Of a stretch of 64,000 bases of DNA, positions 52,248 to 60,276 are shown piece by piece (the first letter of the stretch is position 1; each line of letters begins with the position of its first letter). The translations under genes and the position numbers were made by a program. The DNA is taken from contig JBMOGA010000005.1 of assembly GCA_049318625.1 (NCBI GenBank), positions 1 through 64,000 of the forward strand, given 5' to 3'. This DNA comes from JBMOGA01 sp049318625 (GTDB lineage Bacteria; Pseudomonadota; Alphaproteobacteria; Rhizobiales; Hyphomicrobiaceae). A model generated the notes under the pieces. It was given only the letters and a program-made list of their open reading frames with translations, had not been told where the DNA came from and searched no databases.

Positions 52248-53594
52248 ATGCCGCAGCCGTCCAAGACCACCACAGAGCCGCACAGCCCGTCGGCGTCCGG
52301 CGGCCCGCCCAACGTCGCGGCCACGCCATCGCTCGCGCTGCTGATCTTGGCGCTCGGCCCGTTCGCGCTCGGCTATCTGCTGTCCTATTTCTTTCGCTCG
52401 GTGAACGCCGTCGTCGCGCCGGATCTCGTCCGCGATCTCGGGCTGACGGCGCCGGAACTCGGCTTCGTCACTGCCGCCTATCTGGCGGCCTTTGCAACGT
52501 TCCAGCTGCCGCTCGGCCTGCTGCTCGACCGCTACGGGCCGCGGCGCGTGCAGGCGGCGCTGGTCACCGTCGGGGCCGCCGGCGCGCTGTTGTTCTCGCT
52601 CGCGGACAGCGTGGCGACACTGGCGCTGGCCCGCGCCATGTTCGGCGTGGCCTTCTCGGGCGGATTGATGGCCGGGTTCCAGGCCGTCGTCATCTGGGTG
52701 CCGGCGCCGCGGCGCGCGCTGGCCAACGCGTGCGTGATGTCGCTCGGCGGTCTCGGCGTGCTGTTTGCGACCACGCCGATCGAGCTTGCGACGCAGTTGT
52801 TCGGCTGGAGGATCGTCTTCGTCGGACTGGCGGCGTTCACCGCGTCGGTCGCCCTGCTGATCTATTTCGTCGTTCCCGAGCGCCGCTCGGACAAAGTTCC
52901 GGAGCGGCTCGGCACCCAAATCCGCCAGATGGGCCGCATCTATTCCGATCGCGTCTTCTTCGCGCTCGCCCCGTTGATGGCTTCGACAGCGGGCACCCAC
53001 ATCGCCTTGCAGACCCTGTGGGCGGGGCCGTGGTTCCGCGACGTGGCCGGTTTCGACCGCCTCGGATCGGCCAATGCCCTGCTCGCCATGGCGGCGTGCT
53101 TCGTCGTCTCCATCCTGCTGATCGGGGTGATCGCCGACCGGCTGGCGCGGCGCGGCGTCAGTCTGCTGACCGCCATGGTGGGGTTCATGGCGATCTTCCT
53201 GGCGTCTCAAGTCGGGCTGCTGTTCAATCCGACCGATCCGATGATTGCCCTCGCGCTGTGGTGCCTGTTCGGGATGACCGGACACGTGGCCGTGCTCGGC
53301 TATCCGTGGCTGGTCAATCATTTCGGGACCAGCCTGTCGGGGCGGTCGAACACGGCAACGAACCTGATGATGTTCTCGTTCGCCTTCCTCGCCCAGTACG
53401 GGGTCGGCGCCGTCATCGGACTGTTTCCCGCCCTTCCCAACGGCCAGTACGATCCGGAGTCCTACCGGGTTGCGTTCGGCGTGTTCTTCGCGATCCAGCT
53501 CTTGGCGCTGGTGTGGTACTTCGCAAACCTCCGCCGCATCCGCGCCGTCGAGACCGCTAGACCGGCGCGGCCCGAGAGCGGGTCGCCACGATAG
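52248..53594 (+). CDS. Major facilitator superfamily transporter
   Basis: A 448-residue transporter with about twelve hydrophobic segments. The loop-2/3 motif GLLLDRYGPRRVQ is the MFS motif A, and the second-half equivalent is GVIADRLARRGV. An unusually hydrophilic N-terminus of about 30 residues (PSKTTTEPHSPSASGG) precedes helix 1. ATG 52248 and ATG 52209 are both possible; neither has a strong ribosome site. The substrate cannot be inferred. Its convergent neighbour is the nitronate monooxygenase gene. Confidence 0.88.
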   Translation: MPQPSKTTTEPHSPSASGGPPNVAATPSLALLILALGPFALGYLLSYFFRSVNAVVAPDLVRDLGLTAPELGFVTAAYLAAFATFQLPLGLLLDRYGPRRVQAALVTVGAAGALLFSLADSVATLALARAMFGVAFSGGLMAGFQAVVIWVPAPRRALANACVMSLGGLGVLFATTPIELATQLFGWRIVFVGLAAFTASVALLIYFVVPERRSDKVPERLGTQIRQMGRIYSDRVFFALAPLMASTAGTHIALQTLWAGPWFRDVAGFDRLGSANALLAMAACFVVSILLIGVIADRLARRGVSLLTAMVGFMAIFLASQVGLLFNPTDPMIALALWCLFGMTGHVAVLGYPWLVNHFGTSLSGRSNTATNLMMFSFAFLAQYGVGAVIGLFPALPNGQYDPESYRVAFGVFFAIQLLALVWYFANLRRIRAVETARPARPESGSPR

Positions 53595-53614
53595 CCACCG
53601 GATGGCCCGGCCGG

Positions 53615-54538
53615 TCAGCGCAGGCCGGCCCGGGCGGTGTCGTACTCGGCGGCGAGGCGTCGGCAAAGCTCGGCCGTGGTCGGAACGTCGTCGATGGCGC
53701 CGACACCGTGACCGGCCGACCAGATCGCCTTCCAGGCCCTGTGCTCGCTCGACAGATCGAGCTTGCCGTGGGCCGGCAGGTTGTCGGGATCGAGGCCGGC
53801 CGCCACCATGCTCGGCTTCAGGAAGTTCGCATGCACGCCGCTGATGGCCGGGGTGTACAGAATGTCCGCGGCGCGGGCGCGGACGATCATCTGCTTGTAG
53901 TCGTCGGGGGCGAGACTTTCGCGGGTGGCGATGAAGCGGGTGCCGAGATAGGCGAGATCGGCGCCCATCAGCTGCGCGGCGGCGATCTGGGCGCCGGTGC
54001 CGATCGATCCCGCCAGCGCGATCGTGCCGCCGAAAATGCGGCGGATCTCGGCGACGAGCGCGAACGGATTGATGGTGCCGGCATGCCCTCCGGCGCCGGC
54101 CGCCACCGCGACGATGCCGTCGACGCCCGCCTCGACCGCCTTCTGGGCATGGCGCAGGTTGATGACGTCATGGAAGACGAGGCCGCCATAGGCGTGCACG
54201 GCCGCGACGAGGTCCGACACGGCGCCGAGAGAGGTGATGACCAGCGGCACCTTGTGGTCGGCGGTGATCTTGAGGTCCTGCTCGAGGCGGGGATTGGAGG
54301 CGTGAACGATCAGGTTGACGCCGAACGGGGCGGCGCCGGGACTGTCGGCGAGGCGCCCGGTGATCTCGTCGAGCCAGTCGGCGTAGCCCTCGCTGGTGCG
54401 CGCGTTGAGTGCCGGGAAGGTGCCGACGATGCCGCCCTTGCAGGTCTCGACGACGAGGTCGGGCCCGGAGACCAGAAACATCGGCGCGGCGATGGCCGGC
54501 ACGCGCAGGCGTCCTTGCAGAGCGGGGGGCAGCGGCAC
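53615..54538 (-). CDS. Nitronate monooxygenase (2-nitropropane dioxygenase family)
   Basis: A 307-residue FMN-dependent TIM-barrel enzyme. Family features are AIAAPMFLVSGPDLVVETCK, the catalytic histidine in AAGAGGHAGTINPF, the phosphate-binding GSIGTGAQIAAAQLMGADL, and the C-terminal LDLSSEHRAWKAIWSAGHGVG. It oxidises propionate-3-nitronate or related nitronates to harmless products. AGGAGG 5 bases before GTG 54538 decides the start; an upstream ATG is not supported. Confidence 0.92.
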   Translation of the reverse strand: MPLPPALQGRLRVPAIAAPMFLVSGPDLVVETCKGGIVGTFPALNARTSEGYADWLDEITGRLADSPGAAPFGVNLIVHASNPRLEQDLKITADHKVPLVITSLGAVSDLVAAVHAYGGLVFHDVINLRHAQKAVEAGVDGIVAVAAGAGGHAGTINPFALVAEIRRIFGGTIALAGSIGTGAQIAAAQLMGADLAYLGTRFIATRESLAPDDYKQMIVRARAADILYTPAISGVHANFLKPSMVAAGLDPDNLPAHGKLDLSSEHRAWKAIWSAGHGVGAIDDVPTTAELCRRLAAEYDTARAGLR

Positions 54539-54693
54539 GTCGGCCTCCTGTGGATGTCGTGCCTGCTTTCTGCCGGTTTCGCGCGCCGCACGCCAGAGGG
54601 CGTGCCGGACACGTCCCTGATCGCGATCATTGAGGCCGCCGTTCGCGCGTGCCAAGCTTCGCGCCACCTCGCCATCACCCAGGGAGCGCGATC

Positions 54694-55485
54694 ATGCCGG
54701 ACGCCGATGCCGCCGTCCTCGACCTCGCCAAGCTTTCCCGCGATCTCGAGCAGCGCCTGAAGCTGCGCAATCCGCCGTTCGGCATGAAGATGTTCGAACG
54801 CCGCGCCGACATGGAGGCGATCGCGCGCATCCGCCGGCCGAAGGCGGTGCACACGCTCGACCAGGTGGTGGGTCAGGCGGCCCGCCTCGGCTGGACGGTC
54901 GGCATCACGGCCGAAGACCTGGTCGGGGCGCAATGCCGCGCGGTGGTCGGTCTCGGCCATGCGAAGGACGACAAGTGGCGCTCGGGCCAGCATACGGTCG
55001 GCGTCTGGCACGGCACGCTCGCGGATGCGGGTGCGCGTCAGGCTGCTCTGCATTGCGTGCCGGACGGGAAGTTCGAGGCGCTGGTGGTCAGTCCGCTGGC
55101 GGCCGGACGGCTCGATCCGCCCGACATCGCCCTGTTCTACGCGACCCCCGGCGCGATGATGTATTTCATCAACGGGCTGCAGTACGTCGGCTACAAGCGG
55201 TTCGACTGGAGCGTGGTCGGCGAGACGGCGTGCGCCGACAGTTGGGGCCGGGCGCTGTCGACGCGGGAGCCATCGCTGTCGATCCCGTGCTTCGCCGAGC
55301 GGCGCTACGGCGGCGTGCTCGACGACGAGATGCTGATGGCGCTACCGCCGGAACTGATCGCCAAGGCGCTGGCCGGCATGGATGCGCTGGCCAAGAACGG
55401 CCTGCGCTATCCGTTCCCGCAGTACGGCATCCAGATGGACGTGCGCGACGGGATGGCCAAGAGCTATCCCGATCGCGCGAAGTGA
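54694..55485 (+). CDS. DUF169 family protein
   Basis: A 263-residue soluble protein of the DUF169 type. The pattern LKLRNPPFGMKMFERRADM, then AEDLVGAQCRAVVGLG and SPLAAGRLDPPDIALFYATP follows this family, which often has a conserved cysteine in the ED-L-x-C region (here VGAQC). Function is unknown; some members sit beside metal or cofactor genes. A good AGGGAG lies before ATG 54694. It is divergent from the nitronate monooxygenase and only 3 bases from the convergent ThDP-enzyme stop. Confidence 0.78.
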   Translation: MPDADAAVLDLAKLSRDLEQRLKLRNPPFGMKMFERRADMEAIARIRRPKAVHTLDQVVGQAARLGWTVGITAEDLVGAQCRAVVGLGHAKDDKWRSGQHTVGVWHGTLADAGARQAALHCVPDGKFEALVVSPLAAGRLDPPDIALFYATPGAMMYFINGLQYVGYKRFDWSVVGETACADSWGRALSTREPSLSIPCFAERRYGGVLDDEMLMALPPELIAKALAGMDALAKNGLRYPFPQYGIQMDVRDGMAKSYPDRAK

Positions 55486-55488
55486 CGC

Positions 55489-57219
55489 CTACAGCAAGCC
55501 GCGGCGCTTCTTCTCGGCGTCGTCCCAGGCGGTGAGCGCCTGATAGTCCGGCACGAACCCGAGGCCTTTCCTGGCGTCCGACGACACCACCGTCTGCGAG
55601 GTGACCACGTCGATCAGCGCCGGGGCGTTGGCGAGCGCCCGCTGCAGGGCGCCGGCAAGGTCCTCGGGCTTCTCGACCCGCTCGCCGTGCGCGCCGAGCG
55701 CACGCGCCATCGCCGCATAATCCGAGTGCCGCAGCGTGGTGCCGACGACCCGGCCGCCATAATTCGACTCCTGGTCGAACCGCTCGATGTTCCAGGCCGC
55801 ATTGTTGGAGACGATGAACACGGCCTTGGCACCGTGGCGCACCGCCGTGTCGATCTCCATGGCGTTGATGCCGAACGCACCATCGCCGGTGATCGCGATC
55901 ACCTGACGATCGGGATAGGCGAGCGCGGCCGCGACCGCGTAGGGCACGCCGACGCCGAGGCAGCCGAACGCGCCGGCATCGAGATAGGTCCTGGCCTCGA
56001 GTCCGACGCGGGCGAAGCTCAGCAGGTCGCCGCCGTCGGCGATGGCGATGAAATCCTTGTCGGCCACCTGCTTGATGGCGTCGAAAATGGCGGCGGGGTG
56101 GATCTTGCCGTCGCTGCCGACGGCGGCCGGCTTGTTCCCCCCGGTCATCCGCTCGAGGTGGCGGCGGCGCAGACCGCCGGTCCAGGCCTTGTCGGCGGCG
56201 GGCGCCCGGTTGCCGGCCGCCTCGACCATGGCGGCGAGCGCGAGGTCGGGCGACGCCAGTAGCTCGGGATCGCCGCGTCGGTTGTCGACCAGTTCGCCGG
56301 CGCTGTCGGCTAAGCGGATGAAGCGGGCGTGCGGGAACACGGCCGGCGATCCGTAGCCGACCTGGTAGTCGAGCTTGCGGCCGATCACCAGCACCGCATC
56401 GGCCTCGGTCATGGCGGCGGCGCGCATGGCGCCGACCACCGAGGCGTGCTCGGCCGGCACGAGGCCGCGGCTTTCCTGCGTGTCGAGATAGACCGCGCCG
56501 CAGGCGTCGAGCAGGCGAACCAGTTCGGCTCTGGCGCCGCGGGCGCCCCGTCCAGTGATCACGAGCGGCCGCTTGGCGCCCCATAGCGCATCGACTGCCT
56601 TGGCGACGGCGGCCGGGTCCGGCGGAATCGTGCGCGCCGGCTTGGCGGCCATCCACTCGTCGAGCACGAGCTGCGCCTGTACGGGCGTGCGCAGCACATC
56701 GGTCGGGATCTCGACATAGACGGGACCCGGCTCACCGAGATCGCCGAGCGCCCGCGAGACCGCTTCGTCCAGCTCACGGATCACCTGGTCGGCCACCCTG
56801 AGCGTGCGCGACTGCCGGCAGACCGGACGCAGGATCTCGACGTGCGGGATGTCCTGCAGCGGGCCCATGTTGGCCTGCGGCCGCGACGTGCAACCGCCGA
56901 TCAGCAGAACGGGCATGCGGGCGAGCGCGGCGTTCGCCATGCCGGTGACGCAGTTGGTGACGCCGGGGCCGGCGGTGACCATGGCGACGCCGAAGCCACC
57001 GGTGAGCTCGGCATGGGCATGCGCCATGTGGATCGCGGCGCCCTCGTCGCGGACATCGACGATGCGGATGCCCAGGCGGGCGATGTAGTCCCAGATCGGC
57101 TGGATGTGGCCGCCCTGCAGGCCGAACACGCGGTCGACGCCGCGCGCCTTCAGGAACTTGGCGATCCATTCGGCACAGGTATCCGGCGTGCTGTTCAGGT
57201 CGACGGACTCTTGGGCCAT
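55489..57219 (-). CDS. ThDP-dependent lyase/decarboxylase
   Basis: A 576-residue thiamin-diphosphate enzyme. The catalytic Glu is in VDVRDEGAAIHMAHAHAEL and the ThDP-magnesium motif is ITGDGAFGINAMEIDTAVR, ending VSNNAAWN. Domain order is that of acetolactate synthase, oxalyl-CoA decarboxylase and 2-hydroxyacyl-CoA lyase. It lies 43 bases after an acyl-CoA ligase gene under a GntR regulator, which favours a CoA-thioester substrate. The reaction is not proven by sequence. Confidence 0.85.
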   Translation of the reverse strand: MAQESVDLNSTPDTCAEWIAKFLKARGVDRVFGLQGGHIQPIWDYIARLGIRIVDVRDEGAAIHMAHAHAELTGGFGVAMVTAGPGVTNCVTGMANAALARMPVLLIGGCTSRPQANMGPLQDIPHVEILRPVCRQSRTLRVADQVIRELDEAVSRALGDLGEPGPVYVEIPTDVLRTPVQAQLVLDEWMAAKPARTIPPDPAAVAKAVDALWGAKRPLVITGRGARGARAELVRLLDACGAVYLDTQESRGLVPAEHASVVGAMRAAAMTEADAVLVIGRKLDYQVGYGSPAVFPHARFIRLADSAGELVDNRRGDPELLASPDLALAAMVEAAGNRAPAADKAWTGGLRRRHLERMTGGNKPAAVGSDGKIHPAAIFDAIKQVADKDFIAIADGGDLLSFARVGLEARTYLDAGAFGCLGVGVPYAVAAALAYPDRQVIAITGDGAFGINAMEIDTAVRHGAKAVFIVSNNAAWNIERFDQESNYGGRVVGTTLRHSDYAAMARALGAHGERVEKPEDLAGALQRALANAPALIDVVTSQTVVSSDARKGLGFVPDYQALTAWDDAEKKRRGLL

Positions 57220-57262
57220 GACATTCCTCCTGCTGCCGCTCGCTCGCGGTTGTTCATTGGGA

Positions 57263-58819
57263 TCAGTTGCCGCCGAGGCGCTGCCTCAGCACGCGGTGGA
57301 GTATCTTGCCGGTCGCCGTCCGGGGCATCTCGGCCTCGCTCACGAACGAGAAGGAGCGCGGGCGCTTGTAGCCGGCGATCCGCTCCCTGCACCATTCCGC
57401 GAGTTCCGCCTCGGTGGCGCTCTCGCCGTCGTGCAGCACGATCACGGCGTGCACACGCTCGCCCCACTTGTCGTCGGGCACGCCGACGACGGCCACGTCC
57501 TTGACCTTGGCGAAGCCGCCGACCATCGCTTCGACCTCGGAGGGATAGACGTTCTCGCCGCCAGAGATGATCATGTTCTTCTTGCGGTCGACCAGCCAGA
57601 TGTACCCGTCGGCGTCGCGCCGGGCCATGTCGCCGACCGTGCAGTAGTCGCCACGGAAGGCCTCAGCGGTCTTTTCCGGCAGCTTCCAGTAACCGTCGAA
57701 GGTGTAGGGATTGCACGAGTACAGTTCGCCCGACTGGCCGTCCGGCACCTCGTCGCCGTTGTCGTCGAGCATGCGGATGGCGGCGGAGCCGACGCATTCG
57801 CGGCCGACCGAGCCGAGCTTGGTGAACTGCTCGTGGGGATGCAGCATGGTCACCCACCCGGCCTCGGTCGAGCCGTACAGCTCGAACAGGCCCGAGTTGC
57901 GGAACATCTCCATCACGGCCCGCTTGGTGTCGGGGCGGGCCGGGGCCGACGAGATCATCAGCTTCGTGATCTTGTCGCACTGGTAGCGCGCGCGCACGTC
58001 CGCCGGCAGACCGAGCATCATGATGTAATGGGTCGGCACCAGCGAGGTGAACGTGGCGCCGCTCTCGGCCAAGGTGCGCAGTGTGTGCTCGGGATCGAAG
58101 CTCTTGCGCGAGTAGATGGTGGCGGTTCCGCCGCAATAGAGGAAGGAACCGAAGAAATAGAGCGAGTTCGCGTGGCACATCGGCATGACCAGCAGCGCGC
58201 TGTCGTTGCGGTGGATGCCGAGTTCGATCTCGGTTATCAGCGAGACCAGCGTGTTGCCCCTGTGGCTGCGGATCGCACCCTTGGGATGGCCGGTGGTGCC
58301 CGAGGTGTACATCAGCATCCACGGATCGGTCGCCGCGACGGCCTGCTGAGGCTCGCGATCGCTGGCGCGGGCGAGCAGGTCCTCGTAATCGCGGTAGCCG
58401 GCCGGGCACGCCGCCCGGCCGAAGTGGATGAAATTGGCGGCCGGACACGACAGCCCGCTGCGCACGTCCTCGATCACGCCGACCAACTCGTCCTGGACGA
58501 TGAGCGCCGACACCTCGGCGTTGTCAACGATGTAACGGACTTCCGAGCCGACGAGGCGAAAGTTCACGGGCACCGCAACCAGCCCCGCCTTGGCGGTTCC
58601 GGCATAGATCTCCGCCCATTCGACGCAGTTGTAGGCGAGGACGGCGATGCGGTCGCCCTTGCGCAAGCCGAGACCGAGCAGCGCATTGGCGAGCCGGCAG
58701 GCCCGTGCGTTCCATTGGCGCGCCGTCATCGACCGCTCGAGATCGCGGACGGCCGTGGCATCGGGCGTGAGCCGGGCGCGCGTGGTCAGCATGGCGCCGA
58801 GAGTCAAAAGATCCCGCAT
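57263..58819 (-). CDS. AMP-forming acyl/aryl-CoA ligase
   Basis: A 518-residue acyl-adenylate-forming ligase. The P-loop LMYTSGTTGHPKGAIRSHRG, the ELYGSTEAGWVTM adenine-binding motif, GDMARRDADGYIWLVDRKKN and the catalytic lysine near PRTATGKILHRVLR are all in place. It activates a carboxylic acid as its CoA thioester. GGAGG lies 9 bases before ATG 58819. It is followed by the ThDP lyase and preceded by the GntR gene. The acid is unknown. Confidence 0.92.
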   Translation of the reverse strand: MRDLLTLGAMLTTRARLTPDATAVRDLERSMTARQWNARACRLANALLGLGLRKGDRIAVLAYNCVEWAEIYAGTAKAGLVAVPVNFRLVGSEVRYIVDNAEVSALIVQDELVGVIEDVRSGLSCPAANFIHFGRAACPAGYRDYEDLLARASDREPQQAVAATDPWMLMYTSGTTGHPKGAIRSHRGNTLVSLITEIELGIHRNDSALLVMPMCHANSLYFFGSFLYCGGTATIYSRKSFDPEHTLRTLAESGATFTSLVPTHYIMMLGLPADVRARYQCDKITKLMISSAPARPDTKRAVMEMFRNSGLFELYGSTEAGWVTMLHPHEQFTKLGSVGRECVGSAAIRMLDDNGDEVPDGQSGELYSCNPYTFDGYWKLPEKTAEAFRGDYCTVGDMARRDADGYIWLVDRKKNMIISGGENVYPSEVEAMVGGFAKVKDVAVVGVPDDKWGERVHAVIVLHDGESATEAELAEWCRERIAGYKRPRSFSFVSEAEMPRTATGKILHRVLRQRLGGN

Positions 58820-58889
58820 CGGTTGCCTCCTCCGGGCTGACGTGCGCGCTTCGCCGGCGGCACGCTCGTTATCCGCTTTTCTTCGACTT

Positions 58890-59600
58890 CTAAGTCTCGG
58901 CCGCCGCGGCCTCGACGTGCGTCGGCGGTGCGGCCGCCAGCACGCCGGTGAGGCGCGCGCCGGCCAGTCTGACATGGGTGACGGCCCGTTCTTTCGCCTG
59001 CTCGGGGTCGCCGCTCACGATGGCGTCGAGAATCTCGCGGTGCTGGCGCCAGATGCTCGGCGGCGGCTCGGCGTGGCGCAGGACTTCGCCCATGACGCGG
59101 CGCAAGTAGCGCCAATGGGGCTCGGCGGTGGCCGCCAGCAGCGGGTTGCCCGAGACCTGATAAATGAAGCCGTGGAATTCGATGTCGCGCCCGACCATGG
59201 CGGCCAGCGCACCCTCGGCGATGGCGTTGCTGCCGGCTGCGATGATCGCGGTGCCGGCATGGCGGATTTCGGCCGCGACGGAGGGAGAGGCGCCGGCGCG
59301 CTCGGCGGCGCGGCGGGCCGCCAGACCGTCGAGGGCAGCACGGATCTCGTAGTGGTGACGCATGGCTTCGATGTCGAGCGGAGCGACGAAGAGGCCGCGC
59401 CGGCCGGACTCGCGCACCAACCCGTCGCTCTTCAGCAGGGCCAGCGCCTGTTGGATCGGCTGGCGCGAGACGTCGAGCTGGGCCGCCAGTTGCTCCTGAA
59501 CGAGATGAGTGCCGGGCGCGAGCGCGCCGTTGCAGATCTCGTCGCGCAGAGCCTGGTAGACCTTGTCGGTCAGGCCGGGAGAGGGGGGCAGCGGTTTCAT
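58890..59600 (-). CDS. GntR family (FCD-type) regulator
   Basis: A 236-residue regulator. The N-terminal winged helix (KVYQALRDEICNGALAPG; LAAQLDVSRQPIQQALALL) precedes an FCD-type effector domain with the metal-coordinating pattern GRDIEFHGFIYQVSGNPLL. It lies 70 bases upstream of the acyl-CoA ligase gene, so it probably represses the ligase/lyase operon. Its own ATG has no ribosome site and sits directly behind a palindrome, which suggests autoregulation. Confidence 0.88.
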   Translation of the reverse strand: MKPLPPSPGLTDKVYQALRDEICNGALAPGTHLVQEQLAAQLDVSRQPIQQALALLKSDGLVRESGRRGLFVAPLDIEAMRHHYEIRAALDGLAARRAAERAGASPSVAAEIRHAGTAIIAAGSNAIAEGALAAMVGRDIEFHGFIYQVSGNPLLAATAEPHWRYLRRVMGEVLRHAEPPPSIWRQHREILDAIVSGDPEQAKERAVTHVRLAGARLTGVLAAAPPTHVEAAAAET

Positions 59601-59602
59601 GT

Positions 59603-59626
59603 TTGAACTCTGAATTCAGAATTCAA
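59603..59626 (-). promoter_or_regulatory. Near-perfect 24-bp operator palindrome at gntR
   Basis: TTGAACTCTGAA followed by TTCAGAATTCAA: the two 12-base arms match except for one base. It lies 3-26 bases upstream of the gntR start codon and overlaps the end of the promoter's -10 box, the classic place for an autorepressor site. Confidence 0.75.
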
Positions 59627-59652
59627 ATAGCGCAGCCGAACGAGGACGTCAA
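59624..59652 (-). promoter_or_regulatory. Sigma-70-type promoter of gntR
   Basis: On the minus strand a -35 box TTGACG (59647-59652) and a -10 box TATTTG (59624-59629) are separated by exactly 17 bases. Predicted transcription starts about 15 bases before the ATG, so the transcript would be short-leadered without a ribosome site. Confidence 0.6.
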
Positions 59653-59745
59653 CGCCGACGCGACGAGGCGGCCCGGACTGGAGCGTCCGGGCCGCCTCTG
59701 CCTGATGGGTCAGCTTGGGTGGGGGCGTCGGGCCGGCGGTGGCCG

Positions 59746-60027
59746 TTACTTCTTGGCCGCGCAGGCGGCGAGGTCCTGGTCGCGCTTCTGGGCGGACTTG
59801 CGCCAATTGTCCGGGGTCACCGTGGCGCACCACGTCATGTGCGCTTTGAAATCCGTGTTCCAGGCATCGCCCTTGAACCCACACTTGCGCTGCTCGTTCT
59901 CTTGCTGCTGGCGCACGGCGGTGCGGGCATACCACTCGCATGTGCCCTGGGCGAAGGCCGGGACGGCGAAGCCGGCGGCCGACGTGGCCAACACGGTTGC
60001 GGTCAACATGCTGCGGAACGTGCTCAT
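59746..60027 (-). CDS. Small secreted Cys-containing hypothetical protein
   Basis: A 93-residue protein with a signal peptide (FRSMLTATVLATSAAGFAVPAFA, cut before QGTCEW). The mature part has four cysteines (GTCEWY, QRKCGFKG, TWCATV, AACAAKK) and many charged residues, suggesting a disulphide-linked periplasmic helical protein. I recognise no family. It is transcribed toward gntR but probably separately. Confidence 0.72.
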   Translation of the reverse strand: MSTFRSMLTATVLATSAAGFAVPAFAQGTCEWYARTAVRQQQENEQRKCGFKGDAWNTDFKAHMTWCATVTPDNWRKSAQKRDQDLAACAAKK

Positions 60028-60276
60028 CGTGTCACCTCGAACGTCGGGCAGAAGCTCGGACGAACCCTTCGGGGATCAGCCTTTCTGCTTCTCATGACAA
60101 GACGTTAGCCGTCCGGCCATGAACCCACCCTGAATACCTGCGTCGCGCCCCCTTCAATTCGTGTGGACATTACGGCGGCTTGGTCGCCGTCGCCAAGCGC
60201 AATGGCCCCTCGGCGTGCAGAATCGCGCTAGGGAGACACCCAAGGGTCGCGGTCCGGGGTACTTTCGGGTGCAGGC

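Noticed and set aside
52026..53666. A 546-codon minus-strand frame antisense to the MFS gene
   Set aside because: Very high Arg/Gln/Asp content and no domain; the MFS protein on the plus strand has clear membrane helices and motif A.
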